A stretch of 13,822 nt of DNA. Source: Proteiniphilum sp. Its GTDB lineage: Bacteria; Bacteroidota; Bacteroidia; Bacteroidales; Dysgonomonadaceae. This document shows positions 7,807 through 13,822 of this stretch, piece after piece. Positions within the stretch are counted from its first letter, which is position 1; each line of letters begins with the position of its first letter. The stretch spans positions 1 through 13,822 of the forward strand of contig JAAYFB010000109.1 in the NCBI GenBank assembly GCA_012728465.1. The letters are read 5' to 3'. The translations under genes and the position numbers were made by a program. The notes under the pieces are model-generated. The model searched no databases. It was not told the origin of the DNA and saw only the letters and a program-made list of their open reading frames with translations.

Positions 7807-8466
7807 ATGAAGATTGTCAACTTTTCAGAGACCAACTCTCTTTTAAGTGTATTTGTAAGAGAAATTAGAGATATATCTATTCAAAATGATAGACTTCGTT
7901 TTAGACGAAACATTGAACGAATAGCTGAAGTTATGGCTTATGAGATAAGCAAGGATATGGTCTATAATGAAATAGAAATAAATACTCCTCTACAGAAAGC
8001 TATTGCTAATATCCCTTCGGAGGAGATAGTGCTAGGCACAATTCTTCGTGCGGGTTTGCCCTTCCATCATGGAATGTTAAACTATTTTGACGGTGCTGGG
8101 AATGCTTTCGTTTCTGCCTATCGCAAATATCGTGAAATGGGACATAATGCTTTCGATATTCATATCGAATATATTGCTTCTCCATCTATCGAAGGAAAGA
8201 CACTTATCTTAACTGATCCGATGCTTGCAACTGGTTCTAGTATGGATTTAACTTACCAAGCTTTACTAACAAAGGGAACACCTAGTCATATTCATATTGC
8301 TACAATAGTTGCTAGCAAACAGGCTATAGACTATTGTGCTTCTCATTTTCCAGAGGATAAAACAACAATTTGGGCTGCAGCAATAGATCCTTATCTTGAT
8401 GAATCGTCGTATATTGTGCCTGGCATAGGAGATGCGGGTGATTTATCATATGGTCCTAAAGAATAG
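7807..8466 (+). CDS. upp: uracil phosphoribosyltransferase
   Basis: The 219-residue cytoplasmic salvage enzyme converts uracil + PRPP to UMP + pyrophosphate. The N-terminal part has the expected RFRRNIERIAEVMAYEI helix and ILRAGLPF (79-86). The PRPP-binding loop is ILTDPMLATGSS (134-145), and the uracil-binding C-terminus is YIVPGIGDAGDLSYGP (202-217). The family more often has ATGGS in the loop; Ser144 replaces a glycine here, a mild change unlikely to abolish activity. Length is normal or slightly above the roughly 208 residues of E. coli Upp. It is divergent from pckA and lies 62 bp ahead of a lipoprotein 5'-nucleotidase, a sensible pairing for nucleotide salvage. Confidence 0.94.
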   Translation: MKIVNFSETNSLLSVFVREIRDISIQNDRLRFRRNIERIAEVMAYEISKDMVYNEIEINTPLQKAIANIPSEEIVLGTILRAGLPFHHGMLNYFDGAGNAFVSAYRKYREMGHNAFDIHIEYIASPSIEGKTLILTDPMLATGSSMDLTYQALLTKGTPSHIHIATIVASKQAIDYCASHFPEDKTTIWAAAIDPYLDESSYIVPGIGDAGDLSYGPKE

Positions 8467-8528
8467 GTGTTGTTTTATTATAACTTGTGCTAAATAAATT
8501 ATTTCTTATTATTAAACATCCTATAGAT

Positions 8529-10271
8529 ATGAAACTTACTTGTTCCTGTTTTGTGTTTGTTTCGCTACTTATTACTGCATTCACATCTTGTACGCAAAGT
8601 GCTCCAAAGGATGGTTCATATAGTTTCGAAATTTATTCTACTAATGATATACATGGACGTTATTTCGACTCGCTGTATGTAGCAGGCGATGATGGTGTAT
8701 TTACTCATAAGTTTTCATTGGCTTCAGTATCATCCGTAGTTAATGAGTCAAGACAAAAAGTAGGTTCTAATAATGTTATTTTTCTGGATATGGGAGATCA
8801 TATTCAGGGTGACAATGCACCATTCTATTATAGTTTTGTAGATACTACATCGCAACATGTTTTTTCTCGTATTGCCAATTACATGAAGTATGATGCTATT
8901 GTGGTAGGAAATCATGATATCGAAGTAGGACATAGTGTGTATGATCGGATAGTTACGGAGCTAGATATGCCTTATTTAGCAGCAAATGCTATTGATAATG
9001 ATACTAATATGCCCTATTTTGAACCTTACACAATTGTGAACAAACAGGGTGTGAAAATAGCTGTCATAGGTCTCACCAACCCTAATATTCCCAGCTGGCT
9101 TGCTCCAGAGTTGTGGTCAGGAATGAACTTTCAGTCAATTGTCCCAACCTTAGAACATTGGATTGAATATGTCAAAGAAAACGAGAAGCCTCATTTTATC
9201 ATTGCAGCTATTCACTCGGGACTTGGCAACGAAGATGAGGATGATATTGAAAATGTAGGTAGGTATGTAGCTAAGCATGTAGATGGTGTAGATTTGGTTC
9301 TTGCATCACACGATCATCGTGTGGCTGCAGAGAGGTATAATAATAATGGCAAAGATGTGTGGTTGCTCGAAGGAGGATCTCGTGCCTCTAACTTGTCTAA
9401 AGCAACTCTGAACTTTAATATTAGGGACGGATTAGCCCAAGATATCTCAATTAATGCACAAACTATTGATATGACTGGTGTGACTCCTGATTCAGTTTAT
9501 TTGTCGCAGTTAAGAGATGCGTTTGTAGAAGTAAAGAAATTTACTAACACCGAGGTTGGCATTCTGCTAAATGATATAGATTCAAGAGATGCTTATTTTG
9601 GTCCTTCGGCCTATGTAGATATGATTCATTCATTACAACTCAAAGCAAGCGGTGCCGATATTTCATTTGCAGCACCATTATCATTTGATAAGCATATTGC
9701 AAGCGGAAAGCTTAATTATCAGAATTTGATGGATATATATCCCTTCGAAAACCAATTGAACGTGATAGGGCTGTCTGGCAAAGAGATTAAGGATTACTTA
9801 GAATACTCTTATGCCTATTGGCTTAATCCTAATCCTCAAAATAATGGGCATCTTCTTAATGTAAATGATGGACAAGGTGAACGATTTAAATTAAAATCGC
9901 CTCATTTCAACTTCGACTCAGCGGCAGGTATTATCTACGAAGTGGATATCACCAAGCCAGTTTCGCAACGTATTAATATTATCTCTCTAGTCAATGGAGC
10001 TATTTTTGACTTAAATAAAATATATACTGTTGCTCTCACTTCTTATCGTGCTAGTGGTGGGGGAGATTTGTTAACTAAGGGATCAGGCATCGCTCGAGAA
10101 GATTTGCAAAGTAGAATAGTTGCCAGACTAGCAGATATTCGCGAAATTATGTACAATCAAATCCAACTAGATGGCGTTTTAAAGGCAGACAAGCTTAATC
10201 ATTGGAAGTTTGTACCAGAGGATTTATCTAAAAAGTTATCAGAAGCCGACTACAATATGTTGTTTAGATAG
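8529..10271 (+). CDS. 5'-nucleotidase / metallophosphatase lipoprotein (UshA-like)
   Basis: The chosen start at 8529 gives 580 residues and a normal lipoprotein signal peptide (FVFVSLLITAFTS, Cys21). An in-frame ATG at 8487 would add 14 residues that spoil the signal. The N-terminal calcineurin-like domain has all metal motifs: STNDIHG (Asp40, His42), DMGDH (Asp87, Asp90), GNHD (Asn128, His129), AIHSG (His229) and SHDHR (His261, His263), the last with Ser where the family often has Gly. The C-terminal 5'-nucleotidase domain is seen in YPFENQLNVIGLSGKEIKDY and SYRASGGGD, which shape the base-stacking nucleotide pocket. Family members release phosphate from nucleotides or related phosphoesters in the periplasm. 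Following upp by 62 bp without a clear promoter, it likely helps feed nucleobase salvage. The exact substrate is not determined. Confidence 0.9.
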   Translation: MKLTCSCFVFVSLLITAFTSCTQSAPKDGSYSFEIYSTNDIHGRYFDSLYVAGDDGVFTHKFSLASVSSVVNESRQKVGSNNVIFLDMGDHIQGDNAPFYYSFVDTTSQHVFSRIANYMKYDAIVVGNHDIEVGHSVYDRIVTELDMPYLAANAIDNDTNMPYFEPYTIVNKQGVKIAVIGLTNPNIPSWLAPELWSGMNFQSIVPTLEHWIEYVKENEKPHFIIAAIHSGLGNEDEDDIENVGRYVAKHVDGVDLVLASHDHRVAAERYNNNGKDVWLLEGGSRASNLSKATLNFNIRDGLAQDISINAQTIDMTGVTPDSVYLSQLRDAFVEVKKFTNTEVGILLNDIDSRDAYFGPSAYVDMIHSLQLKASGADISFAAPLSFDKHIASGKLNYQNLMDIYPFENQLNVIGLSGKEIKDYLEYSYAYWLNPNPQNNGHLLNVNDGQGERFKLKSPHFNFDSAAGIIYEVDITKPVSQRINIISLVNGAIFDLNKIYTVALTSYRASGGGDLLTKGSGIAREDLQSRIVARLADIREIMYNQIQLDGVLKADKLNHWKFVPEDLSKKLSEADYNMLFR

Positions 10272-10273
10272 GT

Positions 10274-10291
10274 ATCATTTGTTGAAATGAT
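10274..10291 (+). terminator. weak hairpin after the nucleotidase gene, possible terminator
   Basis: ATCATTT and AAATGAT form a 7-bp stem with a GTTG loop, two bases after the stop codon. It is AT-rich, and the T run (TATTTTTG) starts only some nine bases later, so it is at best a weak terminator. Confidence 0.35.
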
Positions 10292-10606
10292 CTGATAAGT
10301 ATTTTTGAAAAATGAATATTAAAATTCTTTGTATTGGGAATAATAGGCTCTATTATGTTTCGTGTGGGTGATTCCATAAAATTCATAATATTGCACTATG
10401 TATAGCACACAAATATTTGATATCGTATTTAGTCTTTTCTCTCTATGGCATGTTGAGAAAGTTGAGTTTTTAAGTTCTTCAACAGGATGTTAATTTATTT
10501 CACACTCATAAAGCTGGCAAATGTGAGTAAAAATTAAAAGACACGGTCTTTTTTTATAAATTGCTGATAGATTGATTGTTGAATACTCCTGCTAGTTTAA
10601 CATTAT
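10292..10606. other. intergenic, no gene seen
   Basis: AT-rich sequence with no credible reading frame, RNA gene or promoter. It contains a 10-bp palindrome CAAATATTTG (10410-10419) and AAAGACA at 10537, which could be a faint outlying copy of the motif in the repeat cluster to its right. I see nothing else in it. Confidence 0.5.
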
Positions 10607-10640
10607 GAGAAAAAGTGAGCTAAACACATTTGTGTTTGAC
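10607..10640 (+). repeat. inverted-repeat copy A in the cluster
   Basis: GAGAAAAAGTG, a short variable stretch, then ACATTTGTGTTT. The reverse complement of 10831-10862 matches it at about 26 of 31 positions, including both blocks in full. It contains the palindrome at 10622-10637 (arms AAACACA and TGTGTTT around TT). Confidence 0.65.
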
Positions 10641-10789
10641 AACATATTGTTCAAATCATCTTCAAACACATATGTAAATGACAATATATTGATGTAATTC
10701 TACCTAGAAACATATTGATTTGGTTATATTAACGTGTCAAAGTTCATTAATCGACCTTTATTTTTAACAATAGGACAAAAAAGTGACTC

Positions 10790-10805
10790 AAACACAAATG
10801 TGTTT
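10790..10805. repeat. palindrome in the cluster (core AAACACA-AA-TGTGTTT)
   Basis: A perfect 7-bp inverted repeat around a two-base centre. It is the same element as 10622-10637 except that the centre is AA rather than TT, that is, the reverse complement. AAAAAAGTGACTC precedes it directly, as a similar AAAAAGTG block precedes the 10622 copy. Confidence 0.6.
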
Positions 10806-10830
10806 TAGGACTATTTGGTCACGGTGGACA

Positions 10831-10862
10831 AAAACACAAATGTAATTGACCCACTTTTTCTC
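10831..10862 (-). repeat. inverted-repeat copy B in the cluster
   Basis: Inverted partner of 10607-10640, about 190 bp away. On the minus strand it also contains TACATTTG (10844 to 10837), an exact -7 consensus match, although no gene lies in the direction it would transcribe. Confidence 0.6.
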
Positions 10863-11100
10863 TATTTTCTTAAAAGACAAGTTGTATTGACTCACTTTTA
10901 TGCCTCAATCTTTTTGCACATATATGTTTATTAACACAAATGGGTGTAGATACTGTTAATAATATTATATTTCTAGCGCATTATAAAAAAAGTGTGGGCA
11001 AATGCATTTGTGATTGAGGCGAAAAAGTCCAATTTCTTTGCAATGACACTTTCAGATGAAGACTTTTTGATTAAGAAAATAATAAATTCATTTGTGTTTA

Positions 11101-11417
11101 ATAGCTTTTAAACTATGTCGAGAGTATAAATACCATAAACACATAAGGTGATTCATACTGGATTGATTTAGCAAACTCGAAATATAATCAACTATATCAA
11201 TATGATTCACTTCCTAAATGGTAAGCTTAAATTTGATTACTCACTCGATTCGTTATAGAGGTTAATAATATATTTTAGCGTTAATTAAACAGTCTATTTT
11301 AGCGAATGCTGAGAGTCTTTACACGACTAATAAAGTGTGGTTTGTATGCTTTTTGTTGCTTATCAACAGCGAGGGAAGTTAAATTTGAATATACAGAATT
11401 CCTACACAATATACCCT
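11101..11417. other. intergenic, no gene seen
   Basis: AT-rich spacer between the repeat cluster and the tRNA terminator. It contains a direct repeat TATTTTAGCG (11271-11280 and 11295-11304, 24 bases apart), an isolated AAACACA at 11137, and TTATCAACA (11360-11368), one base off the DnaA-box consensus. No reading frame or RNA gene is supportable. Confidence 0.5.
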
Positions 11418-11460
11418 AAAAATATACAAGCACCTACCGACTTAATATCGATAGGTGCTT
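11418..11460 (-). terminator. intrinsic terminator of the tRNA-Arg transcript
   Basis: On the minus strand a 13-bp stem (AAGCACCTATCGA with TCGGTAGGTGCTT, one T-G wobble) closes a 7-base loop and is followed, after a few bases, by a run of five T. It begins 13 bases after the tRNA 3' end. Confidence 0.9.
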
Positions 11461-11473
11461 AATGATTTGAAAG

Positions 11474-11547
11474 TGATCCGACTAGGATTCGAACCTAGGA
11501 CCTACAGCTTAGAAGGCTGTTGCTCTATCCAGCTGAGCTACCGGACC
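11474..11547 (-). tRNA. tRNA-Arg (anticodon TCT, reads AGA)
   Basis: The 74-base cloverleaf is complete: acceptor GGTCCGG with TCGGATC (two G-T wobbles), D stem GCTC/GAGC, anticodon stem ACAGC/GCTGT with loop CTTCTAA, T stem CTAGG/CCTAG with loop TTCGAAT, and discriminator A. CCA is not encoded and must be added enzymatically. AGA is a common arginine codon in AT-rich Bacteroidales genes. The tRNA has its own promoter and terminator and is not part of the gdhA transcript by necessity, although gdhA lies upstream on the same strand. Confidence 0.97.
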
Positions 11548-11579
11548 TCTTTTCTAAAATTGTTTCCACAATTGAACTG

Positions 11580-11587
11580 CAAAAGTA
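11580..11587 (-). promoter_or_regulatory. -7 promoter element of tRNA-Arg
   Basis: The minus strand reads TACTTTTG, matching TAnnTTTG, 32 bases before the mature tRNA 5' end. Confidence 0.5.
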
Positions 11588-11673
11588 CATCAAAAATCAC
11601 AATAAAAAAAATATCTAATTCTTTATTTACACATTTATGTTCAAAAGTGATTTAAAAATGGTTTATGAGTTCA

Positions 11674-13008
11674 CTAAAATACTCCTTGAGAGATCATTGC
11701 TCTAGCAATTTTAATAAACCCAGAAATGTTAGCTCCTTTTACATAATTAATATATCCATCCGCTTCAGTTCCGTATTTTACGCAGCTTTCATGAATGTTA
11801 TTCATAATCATTTTAAGCTTTTGGTCAACTTCTTCAGCACTCCAGCTTAGGCGAGCTGAATTTTGAGTCATCTCAAGTCCTGAAACTGATACTCCGCCAG
11901 CATTAGCTGCTTTTCCTGGCGCAAACAATATTTTATTCTTTTGAAAAATTGCAATAGCTTCATTTGTAGATGGCATATTTGCTCCTTCCGATACTGCTAT
12001 GATACCATTATTTACTAATTCTGTTGCGCTGTCAGCATCTATTTCGTTTTGTGTGGCAGAGGGTAGGGCAATGTCTCCTTTTTCGCTCCATGGGCGTGCA
12101 CCTTCTACATATTTACATCCATATTCTTCAGCATATTCTCTTATTCTGCCTCTATACAGGTTCTTCAAGTCCATGACAAATTGTAGCTTTTCTTTAGTTA
12201 TTCCTTCGGGATCATAAATGTACCCGTCCGAGTCTGATAAGCTAACTGGTATAGCACCTAATTCAATAAGTTTTTCGCAAGTATATTGAGCTACATTTCC
12301 CGATCCTGACACTAAGCATCGCTTCCCTTTAATGTCAATGTTTTTTAGTTTTAGCATCTCAAGTAAGAAATATACATTGCCATATCCCGTAGCTTCGGGT
12401 CTAATTAATGAGCCTCCAAACTCACGTCCTTTGCCTGTAAATGATCCTGTGAAATCTCCTGTAAGCTTTTTGTGTTTGCCATACATATATCCTACTTCAC
12501 GTCCACCTACTCCTATGTCACCCGCAGGAATATCAGTGTCAGCGCCAATATTTTTCCAAAGTCCTTCGGTGAAAGCTTGGCAAAAACGCATTACTTCTGC
12601 TTCAGATTTGCCTCGCGGTGAAAAGTCAGATCCACCCTTCGCTCCGCCCATAGGTAAAGTGGTGAGTGCGTTCTTAAATGTTTGTTCGAATGCCAAAAAC
12701 TTTAATATCGACAGATTTACGGAAGAATGAAATCTTATGCCTCCTTTGTATGGCCCAATAGCATTACTATGTTGTACTCTATAGCCCATATTTGTTTTCA
12801 CATTGCCATTATCATCGGTCCATGTAACTCTAAATGAGAGTATTTTGTCTGGTACTATTAGTCGCTCTAGGATGTTGTATTTAGCAAACTCTGGGTGGAG
12901 TTCATATTCATCTTCTAGTGTGTTTACAACTTCTTCTACTGCTTGGTGATATTCAAGTTCGTTAGGGAATCTTCTTTTAATGTTGTCGAGTATATCTCTT
13001 GGTTTCAT
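11674..13008 (-). CDS. gdhA: NADP-type glutamate dehydrogenase
   Basis: The enzyme makes L-glutamate from 2-oxoglutarate and ammonium with NAD(P)H and is a main ammonium-assimilation route in Bacteroidales. The ATG at 13008 gives 444 residues, the usual length for the small hexameric class, and starts with MKPRDILDNIKRRFP. An in-frame TTG at 13047 would add 13 residues but lies very close to the promoter and is less likely. Motifs include substrate-binding GPYKGGIRFH (Lys88), catalytic LPMGGAKGGSDF (Lys124), DIPAGDIGVGGREVGYM (Asp164) and the Rossmann turn GSGNVA (235-240). The following SDSDG (258-262) is typical of enzymes that prefer NADPH; that preference is inferred. No defects seen. No strong terminator is visible after the stop. 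Confidence 0.96.
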   Translation of the reverse strand: MKPRDILDNIKRRFPNELEYHQAVEEVVNTLEDEYELHPEFAKYNILERLIVPDKILSFRVTWTDDNGNVKTNMGYRVQHSNAIGPYKGGIRFHSSVNLSILKFLAFEQTFKNALTTLPMGGAKGGSDFSPRGKSEAEVMRFCQAFTEGLWKNIGADTDIPAGDIGVGGREVGYMYGKHKKLTGDFTGSFTGKGREFGGSLIRPEATGYGNVYFLLEMLKLKNIDIKGKRCLVSGSGNVAQYTCEKLIELGAIPVSLSDSDGYIYDPEGITKEKLQFVMDLKNLYRGRIREYAEEYGCKYVEGARPWSEKGDIALPSATQNEIDADSATELVNNGIIAVSEGANMPSTNEAIAIFQKNKILFAPGKAANAGGVSVSGLEMTQNSARLSWSAEEVDQKLKMIMNNIHESCVKYGTEADGYINYVKGANISGFIKIARAMISQGVF

Positions 13009-13061
13009 GCTAATTTGTATTTGTCTTTTTATGTTTACCTGAAACAATCAAAATTGAAACG

Positions 13062-13069
13062 CAAATGTA
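13062..13069 (-). promoter_or_regulatory. -7 promoter element of gdhA
   Basis: The minus strand reads TACATTTG, identical to the dnaX element. It gives a leader of about 50 bases before the ATG at 13008 and argues against the upstream TTG start. Confidence 0.6.
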
Positions 13070-13130
13070 GATAAAATAATTAAAATAATCTATATTGGAT
13101 GAGAAAAATATCAAAACGTAAGCAAAACTT

Positions 13131-13301
13131 CTATTTACGCATGTTTTTGTATATGGGGATAAATACTATAGCACCTGACATAATTATCATTAGTATGGTA
13201 TAGGAATTGATTACAGCATTTTTGAGTATAAATGCTACAAGTAGCACCCATAGTATTGCAATGAACCCAAATTGTTGTTTTGAAATTTTTCTTTTAGCCA
13301 T
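13131..13301 (-). CDS. small two-helix membrane protein, function unknown
   Basis: A 56-residue protein starting MAKRKISKQQFGF. A basic N-terminus is followed by two hydrophobic segments, roughly 12-28 (FGFIAILWVLLVAFILK) and 33-51 (NSYTILMIIMSGAIVFIPI), and a short basic tail YKNMRK. This predicts an inner-membrane hairpin with both ends in the cytoplasm. The longer in-frame start at 13358 is rejected because a -7 promoter element (13331 to 13324) lies inside that extension. I recognise no family. It lies between gdhA and the beta-galactosidase gene, with its own promoter. Confidence 0.65.
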   Translation of the reverse strand: MAKRKISKQQFGFIAILWVLLVAFILKNAVINSYTILMIIMSGAIVFIPIYKNMRK

Positions 13302-13323
13302 TGTATTGTAGTTATTAATATGA

Positions 13324-13331
13324 CAAAGGTA
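13324..13331 (-). promoter_or_regulatory. -7 promoter element of the small membrane protein gene
   Basis: The minus strand reads TACCTTTG, an exact TAnnTTTG match, 22 bases before the ATG at 13301, the same spacing as at dnaX. This fixes the start at 13301. Confidence 0.6.
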
Positions 13332-13365
13332 ATGAAAATGTGAGTACAATACATACATTTAATGA

Positions 13366-13397
13366 AAGAGGAGCCAATTACTAAATTGCCTCCTCTT
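13366..13397. terminator. hairpin after the beta-galactosidase gene, probable terminator
   Basis: Two 14-base arms (AAGAGGAGCCAATT and AATTGCCTCCTCTT) pair around an ACTA loop with one C-C mismatch. The stem is long and GC-rich at its base, 33 bases after the beta-galactosidase stop. The T run after it on the minus strand is poor, so termination is likely but not certain. Confidence 0.65.
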
Positions 13398-13429
13398 ATC
13401 AAAATATTTTATCTTGGAGTACTTAGTTT

Positions 13430-13822
13430 TTAGTACTTTAAGCTTGATTTCTCTTCAATATCCTTTTGGTTTTTTACTGGAACTAACGTAAAGCCCCACT
13501 TATAGTTTTTGTTAGCTGGCAGAGTGTATTCTGTAAGTGGCCTTGCTCCCCAGCTGTTATAGCCAGCAACACCCTGTTGGAGCATATCTACACATACCTC
13601 TATATAGTCTTGTGGTTCAATGTCATTTATGTGAGTGTGACGAGGTTTTTTGTTCTTTGCATCTGCATCATTTCTGGCCGCTATCTCTTCACTGCTAAAG
13701 TTGTTCCATTGATATGGACGATTTGTCGCTTCTTCCGAGTCGAAGTCCTCTACTGAGTTGCGAAGTGCATTAAAACCTATTGTTTCATCTGCTACAACCA
13801 TTAGGCCACTCTTGTCAGTAAG
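13430..13822 (-). CDS. lacZ: beta-galactosidase (GH2, LacZ type), C-terminal end; 5' part outside window
   Basis: The frame is open from the right edge (it reads LTDKSGL before the first internal Met) and ends with TAA at 13432-13430, so about 130 C-terminal residues are visible. They match the end of the LacZ 'small chain' domain, the last beta-sandwich: DETIGFNALRNSVEDFD, PHTH-like PRHTHINDIEPQDYIEV, VDMLQQGVAGYNSWGARP, then a YKWGFTLVPVK strand. The SWG tryptophan corresponds to the residue near the C-terminus that helps shape the LacZ active site (Trp999 region in E. coli). The catalytic glutamates are outside the window. Members of this family split terminal beta-galactosides; in Bacteroidales they often sit in glycan-use loci. 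The gene symbol is by homology only. Confidence 0.87.
   Translation of the reverse strand, partial: LTDKSGLMVVADETIGFNALRNSVEDFDSEEATNRPYQWNNFSSEEIAARNDADAKNKKPRHTHINDIEPQDYIEVCVDMLQQGVAGYNSWGARPLTEYTLPANKNYKWGFTLVPVKNQKDIEEKSSLKY

Larger units (their letters stand above)
10607..11100. repeat. degenerate repeat cluster with ~42-bp period and palindromic core
   Basis: A core resembling AAACACAWWTGTNNTTGAC recurs with its first base at about 10622, 10664, 10708, 10790, 10832, 10873, 10914, 11000 and 11084. Steps are 42, 44, 82, 42, 41, 41, 86 and 84 bases, that is one or two units of about 42. The best copies (10622 and 10790) are near-perfect palindromes; the rest are eroded. An accessory motif, AAAAAGTG followed by G/A-rich sequence and CAA, sits beside the core in forward orientation at 10610, 10777 and 10985 and reversed at 10852-10859 and 10893-10899. 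No reading frame spans it. It does not look like CRISPR: units are too short and diverged, and no cas genes are visible. Function unknown; see findings. Confidence 0.6.

Noticed and set aside
8487..8528. Upstream ATG for the 5'-nucleotidase
   Set aside because: It adds MLNKLFLIIKHPID ahead of a normal lipoprotein signal peptide. The ATG at 8529 gives the expected short positively charged start and correct distance to Cys21.
10607..11100. CRISPR array
   Set aside because: The repeat period is about 42 bp with a diverged core of about 20 bp, copies occur in both orientations, and there are no cas genes in the window. CRISPR repeats are near-identical and longer.
11360..11368. DnaA box / replication origin in the gene-free region
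   Set aside because: Only one near-match (TTATCAACA) was found, with no cluster of boxes and no dnaA or other origin-linked genes adjacent.
11455..11655. 66-codon plus-strand reading frame containing RLGFEPRTYSLEGCCSIQLSYRT
   Set aside because: It is the antisense of tRNA-Arg. This peptide pattern is a well-known artefact of translating the reverse strand of tRNA genes.
12332..12730. 132-codon plus-strand reading frame opposite gdhA
   Set aside because: It lies wholly inside the well-supported gdhA gene on the other strand, is proline/serine-rich in the manner of antisense frames, and has no promoter or homology I recognise.
13302..13358. Longer N-terminus for the small membrane protein
   Set aside because: The extension overlaps the predicted -7 promoter element and would be transcribed only from a different promoter; residues there (MYVLYSHFHYLCHINN) look like translated intergenic sequence.

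Overview
The window looks like chromosomal DNA from a member of the Bacteroidales (phylum Bacteroidota); I cannot name a genus from sequence alone. It is AT-rich. Start codons lack clear Shine-Dalgarno sequences, and most upstream regions carry the Bacteroidota -7 promoter element TAnnTTTG. Several genes encode lipoproteins of types common in this order: a DUF5106 plus thioredoxin-fold protein, a DUF1080/3-keto-disaccharide-hydrolase protein, an M15 peptidase and a 5'-nucleotidase. ATP-dependent PEP carboxykinase and NADP-type glutamate dehydrogenase also fit gut Bacteroidales fermentation.

Layout. Bases 1-534 hold the end of a LacI-type regulator, cut by the window edge. An alpha/beta hydrolase (641-1399, +) follows and converges on a dnaX / M15-peptidase-lipoprotein operon (3897 down to 1419, -). 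Divergent from dnaX, on +, is a two-gene lipoprotein operon (4020-4997 and 5051-5857). It ends at a strong bidirectional terminator shared with pckA (5949-7541, -). pckA is divergent from upp (7807-8466, +), which is followed by a lipoprotein 5'-nucleotidase (8529-10271, +). About 1.15 kb without a credible gene follows (10272-11417), then a terminator and tRNA-Arg(UCU) (-), gdhA (-), a 56-residue membrane protein (-), a hairpin, and the end of a beta-galactosidase gene (-) running off the right edge.

How the genes fit together. Most are housekeeping or central metabolism: replication clamp loading (dnaX), PEP/oxaloacetate interconversion (pckA), pyrimidine salvage (upp beside a nucleotidase), ammonium assimilation (gdhA) and decoding of AGA (tRNA-Arg). 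The two edge fragments, a LacI-type regulator and a GH2 beta-galactosidase, hint at sugar-utilisation genes on either side.

The least explained part is about 10607-11100. A degenerate, partly palindromic motif (core AAACACA..TGTGTTT) recurs there at intervals close to 42 bp or multiples of it, about four helical turns. A second motif, AAAAAGTG, sits beside several copies in both orientations. No gene explains it. It could be a helically phased protein-binding array, a decayed tandem repeat, or a remnant of an element beside the tRNA. Other points worth checking are two palindromes in the pckA-upp intergenic region (one midway between the two promoters) and a possible frameshift site in dnaX with an early -1 stop.
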